Shown: in pieces, positions 44,988 through 57,759 of the stretch
Layout: each line of letters starts with the position of its first letter
How positions within the stretch are numbered: position 1 is the first letter of the stretch
Assembly (NCBI GenBank): GCA_029891385.1
Contig: CM057228.1
Coordinates: 56,613,783 to 56,677,782, forward strand
Length of the DNA stretch: 64,000 nt
Direction: 5' to 3'
Origin: Erythroxylum novogranatense
Taxonomy: Eukaryota; Streptophyta; Magnoliopsida; Malpighiales; Erythroxylaceae
Program-made: the position numbers and the translations under genes
The notes under the pieces: model-generated
What the model was told of the DNA's origin: nothing
Seen by the model: only the letters and a program-made list of their open reading frames with translations
Database searches by the model: none

Positions 44988-47900
44988 TGTTGGGACCCGA
45001 TCCGGAGACCGACGCCCCAACCCGAAAACAGAAAACGAATACGAATACGAACCAATATGAATCGAATCAAAGCAAGGAAACGAAACATAAGGCGAAATCA
45101 AATCAGATACGAAGCAAACTTCGGATCACAAAGCTCAACAAATCATTAACGAATCGAAAGCAAATCGAATCGAAACCAATTTCTGATACGTAACAAAACG
45201 GAGCCGACATCCATGAACAAGTATCAAAGAAAACGTTTGCGTTGGAAACCTTAAGACTATCAGTCAAAACTAATCCAATTCGTGTACATTTTTTTTCTTT
45301 CTTTCTTTCTTTCATTTTCATTCCATCTCTTACAAGTGACTTCAATATCCTCAATCCAATAACATTCACATACAATCGCACTATAAAACGTCCAATACCC
45401 GTTCATTCACATTTCTCCATATACAAATCGTGCTTATATCTCAGTTGGACATACACAAGTTATATAACATATCCATGTGCAATACCATAACTCAATAGCC
45501 TCATCCAAACCTCATAAGTACAATTACGATTTATACACCATTTCATAAATCAAAGCTTTATACAAATCATAGTGGCATTTTCAAGCCTTATACATTACCC
45601 ATAACCCTAAACCAAAGTACACAATACACAACAATTCCAGACTTCTCAGCAACCATCTCACTTAACAATAATACAATAAAACACATGTAAACAGAAATCT
45701 TCATTTTCTTTCACTCGATCTTCTTCTCATCACCTGTGGATGGGAATGAAGGGGGGTGAGCTTTACAGCCCATGGGTAACAGTTTATAACGAATATATAT
45801 AAACAAAATCCTTGAAATTCTTTTTCTTTTCTGGTCTTGGAAAATATTTCTTTGAAATCTGTAAAGCACATTTTCAAAAAGTACTTTTCTCGTTGTAGTC
45901 AAAATCGCCATTTGCAAAACATATGATTTTTAGACTTTCAGCCATAAACCCATAAATTTATAAAACATGAATGCATCAACTCGACAATTCATAGATGCAA
46001 TAGCAATTCACATATGCAATGCACAACACATGGCTCGAGAGTTCCATGGAACACAACGAATAAACCGAAGTTTATCGTAAACACAACGAGTCCGATTTCT
46101 TAGGATCTCGTGGCCTCTAACGGGCAGCCGGGAGCAGGCTTAAACGTCGACGTGCACGTGACTAACACAACGTTCCTCTCTCGCCCAAACAAAAGCACAT
46201 ACTCATGCTCAATCACTTTATCGAATGCTCTTTTCCAAATATACGAAATGTCATGGGATCTTTCGAGGCATAACACAAATGTATTTTGCATTTCATCAAA
46301 CGTTTATGTATGGAGTCAATAATGATTTTTCAAATCATTCACATAATGGTGCAACATTTAAGATGCAATTGAAATCAGAAAATCTCTTTATTTAAAGAAA
46401 GCATTAGTGGCTTATAAATTTTATTATAAACAGGTACCCACCTCGAATCGATGCTAGAAACTTGTTCCTTGCTCCAATTTGTCCATTGATTTCTTCTTTC
46501 TTCCAATTTAACTTTACCTAAAGCAATTCCACACAAATTCAATATCATAATTAACTTAATCCTCAAATTGAACTTAGAAACACTAATCTCTCATATATTC
46601 AAGCTTTCTAAATCACAAATTTCCAAAATCTCCAAATTCCAAATTTGGGCATAAACCATAATTAATTTCTATCCAAAATTAAACCCATAATACTTAGAAA
46701 TCAACAAAATTAACTTCATACTCCACAAACCCATTCCATTTTCCATGATTCTAAACCAAAACTTCAAGAGAAACTCAAATCTTAAAAACTGCTCTTACCT
46801 CATTTCTCCTCCATTTTCGGATTTTCTTGGTTCAAGATGAAGCTCTCTTCATCCTCCACCTTTCTCTCTCTTAGAATGACATCAAAATCACTCTTCAAGT
46901 GGTAGAAAAATCGAGCCATAGCTTTCTCCCCTTTTTCTCCACCGAAGCTTGCTCTCCCTTCTCTCTTCTCTCTTATTTTCTTTCCTTTTGTTCAAGTGTC
47001 GTGCCTCACTTAAAGAAACAATAGCTCAATCCTTTTTATAGTGTCATGTCATTTAATGAATGGGGAATGACCCATAAGCCCCTCCATTTAAGCCTATAAA
47101 CTTAACCCTTTAAGTAAACTTCCAAAATTGTCCCTCCATTGGTCTTTAAAACTGACATCTTGTATGATTATTTCGATCAGGTAAATGAAGCCATTTGATA
47201 AAACTTTCTTCTAGAGAAATGTTCCTCTATGTCTTATGAATCCAATGCTTCAAGAATCAGATTGATCCGAGCTCTATAGCTCAAGATATCTTCAAAATAC
47301 TGAAGTTTGTTCTGCAGACCCGAGGCTGAACACTATACCTAACTTCCGACCCGAATTTGGAAGTCTTAGAGGCTAAATTATAGCTCGACTTCTTCATAAC
47401 ATTTGTAGCCCCATGTCTCTAGTTTAATTTCCAAAAAGAATCAGATCAATCGGAGCTCTACCAACCAAGATATATCCAAAATACTAAACACTATTCAAAC
47501 TTTTACAACCTATCAGCTCACTTTGATCGGGTCGATCTTTTTCCATTTAATGCCAAAACCGATCTATATAGTATGAAAAGATAGAAAAATGTCTTAGGAA
47601 TCCAACGCTTCAAAAATCGACTCAATCGGAGTTCTACACAAAAAGTTATGGCCAAAAGAAGGAAGAGGGGTCAAAAACACAAAAGCGAGACGATGATGAT
47701 GTCAAGACAGACGCAAATTCGTCTGTGATGACGTCGCAGACAGAAAAAAAATTCGTCTGTGATGACGTCATCACGATTTAAGATGATGTCATCACGCATT
47801 TAAAATGAAGAGTAACTTCGTCTGACCCCTTTCTCCAGAACATCTCCACTTAGAAATATCATAACTTTCTACTCAGAACTCCAAATTAGACACGGTTTGA

Positions 47901-49166
47901 TTCGTTGGAAAGCTAAGAGAAAAATCTACAACTTTCCAGAAGGAAATTTTGCCAAAATCTATCTTTATCAATCCCAAAATTGCCCCTAAAGTCAGAAGAT
48001 AAGACTTTCATTCCTGCACCAACACTGCACCCAATTCTTAACTTCATGACACTATTTGAGACTCTTAGGCACATAAATGAAATTCGATGTATTCTTACAA
48101 AATGTAGCCATATATCTCTAGTTTAATCCAAATTAAGAATCATCTCGTTTGGATTACTATAGAAAACGTTATGGTTAAAATACTGAAGCATATTCAGTGA
48201 ACATTTTCCAGATCACTACCAATCTTGTCTCCAAATCTTTCCTTGTCATAACTCATACCAAGATCACTCTTTCTACTCTCTTGTCCAATATTTTCATGCT
48301 TTATATCAATGGAAAGATAAAACCACCTCTACAATGTTCATAAAGAACTCTAAAGTAACTTCACCCTCTAGATAAGTCAATTTTTAATCAAAGTTTTTGC
48401 CCGTTTAGCAATCACCTAAGCAATATCCAAACTTCAATTTATCATAACTTCTTGGCCCGATATCGAAAAATTGCATACTTTATGGCGTTAGAAAGCTGGA
48501 AACATGAACAACAACTTTCATTAAGACCACTTTGGCCAAATATATCTAGATCAGTACAGATTTGCCATTGAAGTTTCTAACACCATTCCAACACATCAAC
48601 TTCACATATCAACACATCACCACAAGCTCTTCAACTAATTCCTCTCAAACACAAAACACACAAATCTATACACAATTGATATTCTTACACAATTGATCTT
48701 TCATATCCATATATAAATTCATGTCTCATTAACATCATAAGATAAATGTTTATAAAATTAAATGGCATTCCAAGCCATATTACAACATCAGTATTCAAGT
48801 CCAAGTACAAAAGATACAAAACTCCACCATTCTCCACATATGACTGAAATCTTATTCTTACAATAATCTAACTTAAAACACCACATGCATAACCAACCAA
48901 ATTGTCTTTACTTTCTAATTTCTTCAAAATTTTACACTTTCACTTTATGTTTCTTGATTTCAACTTCCATTTCAATCCACTCATCCACTTGAACTTTCAT
49001 AACCCATACAAATCTATTTGAAACCCAAAGTTATCAAATCAAACAAATCTTTTCTCATCAATTTCCTTAAGGCAAAAATATCTATAACTCCATTCATATA
49101 CAAAAAAATCTTATCAAATTTTTATTTTCATATTTCCAATTTCCACTAAAAGATCGGGGTCCAACA
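44988..49166 (-). mobile_element. Solo LTR, TGTTGG family, 4,179 bases, with GTGAA target duplication
   Basis: Perfect 5-base duplication GTGAA (44983-44987 and 49167-49171); ends TGTTGG and CCAACA. On the minus strand it starts TGTTGGACCCCGATC. No retroelement gene lies inside. It contains a TGACGTCA-rich palindrome cluster (about 47690-47800) and diverged internal repeats. The length is large for an LTR. Confidence 0.92.
47690..47800. repeat. Palindrome cluster with TGACGTCA cores
   Basis: TTCGTCTGTGATGACGTC occurs twice, the second time continuing to the perfect palindrome GTGATGACGTCATCAC; variants GATGATGTCATCAC follow. TGACGTCA is the core bound by bZIP factors of the TGA/CREB type. 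Confidence 0.75.
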
Positions 49167-49399
49167 GTGAATGTTATGAAGGTCCTCGTGAGAGACCTCA
49201 CTTCGTCGCACACTACTTGGCCGAGAGTTGCTTGGACTATCAGTTGCCCGCTTAGAATGTTGCCTTCGAGGCACTTGTTCACCTTCCAATGTCAAACCAA
49301 GCTTTGCCACATGATCAGAATATACCCATCCTTTTTCAACGGTTTTAACCAACTTCATACTCCTCAAATTATAGGGTGTAAATCTCCAACTTTGGGGCT

Positions 49400-50918
49400 A
49401 CGGATAATGATCATAAGAACTAAAAAATGCACAAATTTTCCATGAGGAGGTAGATAATTATCTTAGAAATCCAACGCTTCAAAAATCAAGTCAATCGGAT
49501 GTCAGACGGAAAAGATATAAGCAAAAGATTGGAAGAGGGTCGGATTAGGGAGAAAATAGCAAAATCAGAAGAAAAATCCAAAACGGCAGCGTTTCACGCC
49601 CAAGGGAACAACGAAACGGCGTCGCACCCTCGCGTTTGAATGCTCGCCCTCACGAGGGCGCATGCGAGTTCCGAATTTCTTTTTTTTTCCATTAATATAT
49701 ATATATATAACCGAATTTTTCAAAATACATAACTCTTGTTTCCAAACTCGAAATTTAACAAATTTGGTATCAATAGAAAGTTCCAAGGAAGCTCTACAAC
49801 TTCTATTAAGAACTTAAAAACCAATTCCATCTCTAAAGGGGTCAAAAACCCAATCAAATTTACTGCCCCTACTTGTCATCCCAAAATAGTAACTCAACTT
49901 CTAAAATTTATATCTTTCAACTCTAAGGTCCAAACATGTCATATTTTATATCAATGCAAAGATAAAAAAGCAACGTACAACTTTCATGAAGGACAGAAAA
50001 ATCAATTTGGCCTCTAAGGGAGTCAAAAACCACTTCAAAGTTCCTGCCCACTAATACTCTTCCCAAACAGTAAAAACAACTTGTAAAAATCATAACTTCC
50101 TATTTCATAGCCCAAAATTTCCATACTTTACACCAATGGAAAGATCAAAACATAATATAAAACTTTCATGAAGAACTTCAAAGCAATTTCAACCTCTAGC
50201 TAATTTAATTTTTCAATCAAAGTTTCTGTTCAGAAAATTGTCATCCCATACCACATCCAAACTTCATAAATTCATATCTTCCAATTCTCACATCCACAAA
50301 TAACATATGATACATCATTCAAAAGCTAGGAAAATCTTCTATGACTTTCATGTAGACCAGTTAACCCAATTCAAAATACATCAGTCCAGACTTTTCCTCA
50401 AAACACTGCATACAAAATCCTACACTTATGAGCATTTTCAAAAATAAAGTAACATACACTTCAATTTGACTGATCATAGATGTCAATCTCGATATCGAAA
50501 CATGTCATACTTTATGGCGATATAAAGCTTTCAAAAATTTCTCAAAGTTTCATGAATATCATTTTATCAAAATCTCTCTAGATCAATCCAGAAAAATTCA
50601 CAAAGATTTCAGACCAAAAAGTCAATTTTCTGTTACTATTCATCTCACAAAGTCAAACTTTCAATTCCCTATACTTTAACACTTTCATTATTTATTTCTT
50701 GTTTTTTTTAACTTCCATTAAATCAAAATATTTACTCTTAATTTCATAACACATACATATTTCCTCAAAACCTCAAAGTCATCAAAAACCCAAAAATCAC
50801 TCTTTTCACATCATTTCTATTAAAGCTCAAAACCACCCATAACATATCCATATACCCAAAACACTAATTTAATTTAATGTACTATTTCTAAATTTCACTT
50901 AAAGATCGGGGTCCAACA
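49400..50918 (-). repeat. Partial LTR of the TGTTGG family
   Basis: Right end at 50918 matches the terminus of the 4.2 kb solo LTR (AAAGATCGGGGTCCAACA on the plus strand). The left limit is internal: the sequence joins the Sirevirus envelope-like fragment near 49398, so the other part of this LTR is lost. It contains five tandem units of about 182 bases. Confidence 0.7.
49700..50640. repeat. Tandem array of diverged units, period about 182 bases
   Basis: The anchor CAATGGAAAG and variants occur at about 49771, 49952, 50134, 50316 and 50518 (spacings 181, 182, 182, 202). Each unit also has a CATAACTT-type start, an ACAACTTTCATGAAG-type middle and a TTCTGCC-type end. Confidence 0.8.
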
Positions 50919-51870
50919 GTAAATTTTGTCTATAACATCAATCCATGGATTTGTACTTTTATGGAAACTAAAATTGAACTTGAGAATCATAGGATTCTTA
51001 ATAAATAGGGCTCTAGTGCAAGTTCATCTCTAATCATCAAGCCTATGGATTTGGGAGAATCATTATGGGTTACGACCCTTCTTTTGTGGATGTTGAAGTT
51101 CTTAAGGAGATGTAAGTTACTCACCTAAAATGTACACTTATTCAATACAAATCATTTTCTCCTCATTTATATATGGAACTAACCATTTTTTTTTTCAAAG
51201 GAAACTTTCATGGGATAGTTTGACAGAATTCCAGAAAAAGGTAAATGGACCCTGGATGCTCTGTGGGGATTTCAATTCTACCTTATATAGAACTGAAGTT
51301 GATGGACACTACAATATGAGAAATTTCTCATTTGATTTCAATGAATGTGTAGGTAAATTAGGAGTTTTTGACTTAAAAGCTCAAGGCCACTTATATACTT
51401 GAAGCAACAAACAATCTGGTAGACATTAAGGAAAAAACTGGATTATACCTTCGTTAACCTAGATTAGATTACTCGGTTTCCTAATAGCATTGCGATTTTT
51501 CTGGATCCTTTATTCTAAGATCATTCTCTAAATGTAGGTTAAGAACCTTTTCCACATTAAGGAAAGAAGAGCCACTTATTGGTTTAATAATTTTTTGATT
51601 GATGATGATGGATTTCCTAGGGCTCTTTAGAGAGGTTTATGGTTTACAATCGAAGGAACTCTCCAATTTATCTGTGTCCAAAAGATTAAATCTATTAAGT
51701 TTGAGTTGAAAAGCCTTATAAGTAAAAGAGCTTCTTCCATAGAATTAGTTGTTACTAAGGATAAAGAAAAGTTGGCAGTTATTAAAAAAAACTTGCTAAA
51801 GATCCAACCAAGTCTCTCTTATTATATGCTGAAAAGACTTTTTTTTGGATTACTTATTAACTGTTAACTC
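50919..51870 (+). pseudogene. LINE endonuclease remnant
   Basis: At about 51247-51312 the frame reads GPWMLCGDFNSTLYRTEVDG, the GDFN motif of the apurinic-type endonuclease of plant LINEs. Upstream comes a FMETKIELE-like start of that domain with stops, downstream the lysine-rich linker (about 51660-51850). The remainder seems to continue at 54440-54690 after an insertion. Confidence 0.7.
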
Positions 51871-54440
51871 AAGTTTTATTACTAATGATTTTGATGATGG
51901 CCTTATAATATTTTAAATTTTAAATTGGATTTATTTTCTTGTATAAATAATGATATATTTTCCAAAGGAAATAAAATCATATGATAAATACTTCCTTTAT
52001 TGCAAAAACCTTCCTTACAAACTTACTTGAATTATTAGAAATGATTCCACAATATTTGGAAAGATCTTATAAATCACAATCAACTCCATAATATGATCAT
52101 TTGTCTTAACATCTCCATACTGGAAGATTTTATCAAATATGGTATTGAAGATTCAAAGTTAATTCAAGCTATAAGACAAATAATGACTAGTTGAAGAAGA
52201 TGTCTATTTAAGGAAGAGCCATTGCATTTGTGAATGGGGGACATTTGCTAGATCATCGAAATACATCTATAGCATCAATTATCTTAGAAGTGATATCATT
52301 GTCAAATCTCTTGTGCTTTAGAAAGTGAAAACTCTTTTCGAGAAAGATCATTAAAGCTCACATCGAGGAAATCACTTTTTTATTTGTCGTGAGCTTATAG
52401 AGGCTAGTTAAATACTATTAATTTGGAAGGTTAGAGAACTACAAAAAATATGTACTCGTGAGCTTGAAGAGGCTCGTCAAATTACTACTTGGGATTTTAG
52501 GGAAACACTCAAGTTGGATACTTAGGGACTGGTTGTAGGCTTGGTGATTGAACCCAAGTTTATTATATAAATTGGCTACACTTTCATGGCTATTAATGTA
52601 CTTTTTGACTCTTAATTCGTGATTTTGTGCTTAAATTAGTCCCTTGCAGTGAGCTTATGTTTTATGCAATTTGTTAGTAAAATTGTGCAAATTGACATTG
52701 ATTGCATTATAATTTTTCCAAGGATAATTGATACTGCAAATTGTTATTTTATATTGCAGAGAAAAAGGAGTCAAAATATCATAAAGTCAATAGGCCAGAT
52801 TCGTTAGTCGCAACGAACGAGACAACGAACAGCCGTTAGTCGCAACGAACAGCCGTTAGTCGCAACGAACGAGACAACGAACGAACTGTTAGTCACAACA
52901 AACGAGCTGTTAGTCGCAACGAACCAACACGCCCATTCGTCGCGACAAATTAATTTGGTATAAATTGATTCGTCGCGACGAGTGACCATTTTTATTCGTC
53001 ACGACGAACTTTATTCATTAGTCGCGATTTAATGTCGGATACCGACCCTTAAATAGCAAAATTATCCTTTGTTCACCCGCCCGCCTTCTACTCCTATAAA
53101 ACCTTCCATTTTAGGTTAAAAGAGGAGGGCCGCATTCTCGAGGTAGCTCTCCATCCTTCGTCTTCTCCATTTTTCTGATAGTTTTTGTTTCCTCTGTTTT
53201 GCAGATTCGGCGCCACCTCCGCATTTACGCCCACCATCATCATCTTCATCTCTTCCATCATTCGTCGCACCCATTCTCAACTGTTCGTCGTTGGAGTCAT
53301 AGACCGAGGTGATATTCCAGCAGTGATGGACTCATCCGGCATCATGCGTGGCTAGGGCGTTGGATCTCCTGAAGATGTAGCAACGGTTTGAGTTCCATGA
53401 GCTTCAAAGGGGTAATCGATCGATGTTTTAGATTTCTGTCGTATTTTTGTAACAACTCCGAGTTGGAGATTGCATTGTATGACCGAATGAATCTTGCTAT
53501 AGTTTAGTAGGATGTTAAACTTTGATCTATGTTAAGGATTGGTTTGTGTTGAATATTGTGCCTGAATACATGAAGTCTCATGTATATCAGTCAGATTTTG
53601 CATTAATTAATCTAATCTGCCTAGTTGTGTTTGGTTAAGTTGGTTGTGTTATTATCTGATTGATTTATTGCATAAATCATTTCATACCATACACTAAGGG
53701 TTTTAACAAGATTTAATTAATCGAGTTGATTAATTAAATTCTTGGACTTAACGAGTTGTTAAGGTTATGTTTTCGAAACTTAGTGGATTTCAAACCCCGA
53801 CATTTATTTTGAACGATGATGACCCGAGCCACATTTTCAGGAGAACTTTAGTTAATTGTTTTCAATCTTAATTATTTCAAATTGTCTTGCCTTTTAAAAA
53901 ATCCCAAAAACATTTATTTCATACTTAGCTTTCTTTAATTTTAAAGATCAAGCCAAAACCCCCCTTTAATTGCTTTAATTACATGCATCATTAGACTAGG
54001 CTAGTCTTAAGATCAATGCTACACTGGTTCCTTGAGAGTCGACCCGAGGTTGCACCCTGTGTTGCAATTCTTGGTATAAATTGATTTTGACCGGTTTCCA
54101 AGGATCAATCTTCGGATTGAACGATAAGCCGCGATCACTTGGGTTATAAGTTGAACCAATATAAATCAACTATGCCATCCCTCTCTCTCTTTAACTTTTA
54201 AATTTCCTTATTATATTGTGTGTGTCTTCATTTTAACAAGAGGCTCCTTAACTTTTATAATTGGCTCATTCTATTTTCAATTTGCAATAGGTTCCTTTCA
54301 GTTTTAGGAGGCATCTTCTATTTTAAATTGTTTTGACATGATTTATCTTTTAACGAGCTCCTATCGTCTAACAAGTTCTTATCATTTAACTAGCTTTTAC
54401 TATCTGACAGGCTCCTATTGTTTTAAAATTTAATAGGTCC
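51870..54440. repeat. LTR-like insertion block in the LINE, family uncertain
   Basis: About 52530-54172 resembles a gypsy-type LTR: it begins TGGTTGTAGG, ends near ATCAACTA, and has a TCGTCGCGACGA palindrome cluster (52798-53030), a TATAAAACC promoter-like box near 53094 with a plausible transcript start after it, and typical LTR 3' sequence (GACCGGTTTCCAAGG). No target duplication was found. 51870-52530 looks like another repeat, possibly a copia LTR fragment. 54238-54440 has irregular repeats of GGCTCCTATTGTTTTAA type. Confidence 0.45.
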
Positions 54441-54690
54441 CTGTTTTTTTATCTTTTGCATGTGTTTGTTTTATCATCAACCACTTGCATTAAAGATGAA
54501 GAAAGGTGCACTAACTTTTTTCAACTCTATTTTAGCCAAAACACTGCAAAGAGAATCCATTCCCTTAAACTCCAAGATGGAATGGAAATTACTCAACAAA
54601 GGGATCCTTTTAGGGAAGTTGAAAGATTCTTTAAGAGTTTTAATGGATGTTCTCGCACACTAGGAAATAATGTTCCTCTTTATTAGTATA
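54440..54690 (+). pseudogene. LINE fragment, region between endonuclease and reverse transcriptase
   Basis: An open frame with RIHSLKLQDGMEIT followed by a REVERFFKSF segment matches the conserved IxSLxxxDGxxI...V..FF block that precedes the reverse transcriptase in plant LINEs. Probably the continuation of 50919-51870. A frameshift breaks it from the rest. Confidence 0.6.
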
Positions 54691-54935
54691 ATGTTCAACA
54701 TTAGTATAATGTTCAAGGCATGATAAGAAATAAATTATATAGTAAAAAAGTAGCTGATCCAAGTTTATTCAAATAATTTGTATGTGTAAGATCAAAAAAA
54801 TCTTATGCTTAATGTAAGTAGCACGAATACAAAGTTAGATAACTAAGATTATCCTTTTATGATATGTCAGTTAAGTTAATATAATGAGGACCATAAAATT
54901 AAGTACAAGAATATATATACCTTTTGGATATGAAT

Positions 54936-57736
54936 TGTTGGAACCCCTCCCCGGTGTGTCGCGGGTCCGACGTCCTGCGTGACATCTGGACGCGCATCCC
55001 CCTAGGGAGGGATTCCTTACCACGAATTTAAACTCAAAACAGACTTATTTTAATGTTCTCCAAACAAATCTTGATAAATTCATCCTAATAATCCTCCAAT
55101 AAAAATTAAATTGCTTAGGGCCCATAATTAAATCCGATTCCTAAGCTAAAATAAAATTCCATGTCTCTATAATAATTAGAAATGACAAGCACTTCAATCG
55201 GAGCTCCCGAGATCAAGAAATCACCGAAAGACGGAAGCATAATCAATATGTCCGACTAATTGCCTCTCTTTGGTAAATCCGACCAAATTCAACTTAATCC
55301 CAAAAATTTTAAATTTTGCATGAGAGGGTAGAGAAATTTTTTTAAAAAAACCAATGCTTCGAAAACTGAGTGAATCAGAGGCCAAACGAAAAAGTTACAA
55401 GCAAAAGAGTAAGAGGAGGACATTCAGAGATTAGGCGTGAGCACGTCTAAGAAATTTAGAGACTAGGCGTGGCCACGCCTAAGGATGAAAACTGAATCTG
55501 CAGGAAAATTTCAGAATTTACAAACATCATAACTTTTGCTCCCATACTCCAAAATTGATAAATTAGATACCAAAAGAAAGCCCAAAGGAAACTATACAAC
55601 TTCCATGAAGGATTGAAAAACTAGTTTGGTCTTTAAGGGGGTCAAAACTTGCTTCAAAATTTTTGCCTCTAAATTTAAATTTTTTCACAAAAATGACAGA
55701 AATTCAGAAATTCATATCTTTTACCACAAAAGTCCAAAAATGGCACATTTTACCTCAATAGAAAGATAAAGAGATGATCTACAAATTTCATGAAGGGAGC
55801 AAAAATCAATTCAGTCATTTAAAGAGGTAAAAACACTCGCAAAGTTACTGCCTGTATAAAAAACCAATGGAACAGTGTAATTGACCAAATGAACAGTACC
55901 TGCAATCTTTCTAACCTTATAACTTTTTACTCCTAACTCTAAAAATTTCATATTATACATCATTGGAAAGGGGAAAAGATGATCTACATTTTCTATGAAG
56001 GATGGAAAAACCAAAATAGGCTCTAAGGAGGTGAACACCCCTTCCAAAGATACTGCACAATCCTAAACCTTATCAACAGTAACTGAAATCTTTCACTTAT
56101 AACTTCTTCATCCTAAGTCCAAATGTGACAAATTTTATATCATTGGAAAGCTCTAAACAAGTTCTACAATCTTCAAGAATACCTCCTAAACGAATTCAAG
56201 CTCTAAGAAGGTCTAAAACCTAAGTGAAGTTTCTGCCCATTTTAGGAAAAATTGGACAGCACCTCCCCTATAATGTAACTAGCCAAAATCTTCAATCCAA
56301 TTCCATTACCTGCATAAAAACTCAATTTACACAATCCTCAAATTTTCCAAAGCACAAACCAATCCAATATCCTATAATATCTACTCCAATGGCAGCCACC
56401 ACACACTTAAGATTCTCATCATTTTCAAAACATATCAAACAACACAATCTCATTCTTTCTTTGATTTTTAGCAAACATATATAAGATACATTTAAAGTTC
56501 AAAAACTCTTACATTTACATGGAAATAAGTTAATACAAAGCTTTAGAGGGCATTTTAGCCCGAATACATCAAAGTATCAAAGAACAAAAATACAAAGTAC
56601 ATTACTTGTCCCAAAATGCTAGCTAAAGCTTTGTTTTCTAAAATATGACTTCAAAAGCAAAATGCATCGGAGTGATGCCTCAATCCCGATGCGATGACTC
56701 GGTTTCTTGCTCGTCACCTGTGGAGGGAAAATGGGGAGTGAGCTCAACGGCTCAATGGGTAACAACTTAATAATTAAGAATAAGCAAAAACATTATGTAC
56801 TCATTTACTTTCAAAATCAATATCACATTGATAAAACATTTTCAATTTCTCAATTCTCTTAACCAAAATCATCATATCAAACAAGTTACAAATCAACATA
56901 TCACATAATCATAGAAAAGTGGTTCGGGTGGATCCGAAACAGAACATACTACACATTCCCGCGAAGCGGTCATGTGTAGCCGTGAACTTATGGGAGTCCG
57001 TGAGGAGCTCCAACCTTACCCATGCCTTTCCTAAACTATTTAAACCAAAACCCATCAAGAATCTCCAAAAATTTCGAAATTCCCTTACCTATTGACCTCC
57101 CACGAATTTCTTCTTTTGCCTCCAATGAAGGATTAAACTTTTCCTCTTCCTCTTTCTTCTTAAAGAAACTCTTAGAATCTCCTTTCTAAAGCAAGAAAAT
57201 CACAAAGCCCCAATCCTCTTCTTCTTCTTCTTCTTCTCCTTATCTTGGCCGAAAGTCACTCTCTCCTTTTCCTCTTTATGAATATCGTAAGCTTCTTTCT
57301 TAAATGACTTAGGGAATAGTTTTCTTAACTTATAATCTATAGCAAAACTACGTAGTTTTAATATCTTTCACTCTAGCAATTTATCTTCTCTCCTTTTCCT
57401 TATAAAATCCGTAGCTTCACTCTTCATTTCATATGGCAACTACTTATTCAAGTCCTTCCTTCTTCATTATTCTTTTAATTGCAAAATAAAAAGACTATAA
57501 TGCCCTTCCTTTTAAGCATTAAGCCTTAAAAACATAAGCAAACTTCCTAAATCGCCCTTACACCATCCTATTTTTTTAAATTCTAACAACTTATTAAAAT
57601 TCCAATTTTAACTAAATACCTCCAATTAATCTCTATTAACTAAGTACTAAAAATCCCAAATTATTCTAACTAAAAGAAATTATCAATCTAAACCTCAAAA
57701 TAAAAAAATATGCTTAATGTGAATCGGGGCCCAATA
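54936..57736 (-). repeat. 3' LTR of chromovirus A (2,801 bases)
   Basis: Minus-strand start TATTGGGCCCCGATTC (first bases mutated from TGTTGG) follows the polypurine tract; plus-strand left end is TGTTGGAACCCC. Shares the GTCACCTGTGGA...GGGTAAC block and the 182-base-type tandem units (anchors at about 55571, 55755, 55961, 56141) with the TGTTGG solo LTR, so it belongs to the same superfamily. A GTGAGCACGTC / GTGGCCACGCC palindromic pair lies at about 55437-55490. Confidence 0.8.
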
Positions 57737-57759
57737 TTTCTCCCCCCTTAAGAGAATTT

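Larger units (their letters stand above)
43174..49398 (-). mobile_element. Sirevirus (Ty1/copia), 3' part on the minus strand, split by a solo LTR
   Basis: Minus-strand order from right to left: envelope-like ORF end, spacer with two polypurine tracts, 3' LTR (44301 to 43174). It inserted just after the Athila-like protease region. The pol gene expected further right is not in the window; the element breaks off near 49398 where partial LTR sequence of another family starts. Confidence 0.75.
44815..49398 (-). pseudogene. Sirevirus envelope-like ORF, C-terminal part, interrupted by a 4.2 kb solo LTR
   Basis: Two coding pieces on the minus strand: about 49398-49167 and 44987-44815 (stop at 44815-44817). 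The upstream piece contains MKLVKTVEKGWVYSDHVAKL; the downstream piece is a short, heptad-like helical segment (NDRIDNQKILLMRMEKTV) that predicts a coiled coil. A coiled-coil C-terminus between pol and the 3' LTR is the usual position and form of the Sirevirus envelope-like ORF. The two pieces are in the same phase when the inserted LTR and one copy of GTGAA are discounted. The N-terminal part is missing. Function of such ORFs in plants is not established. Confidence 0.6.
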
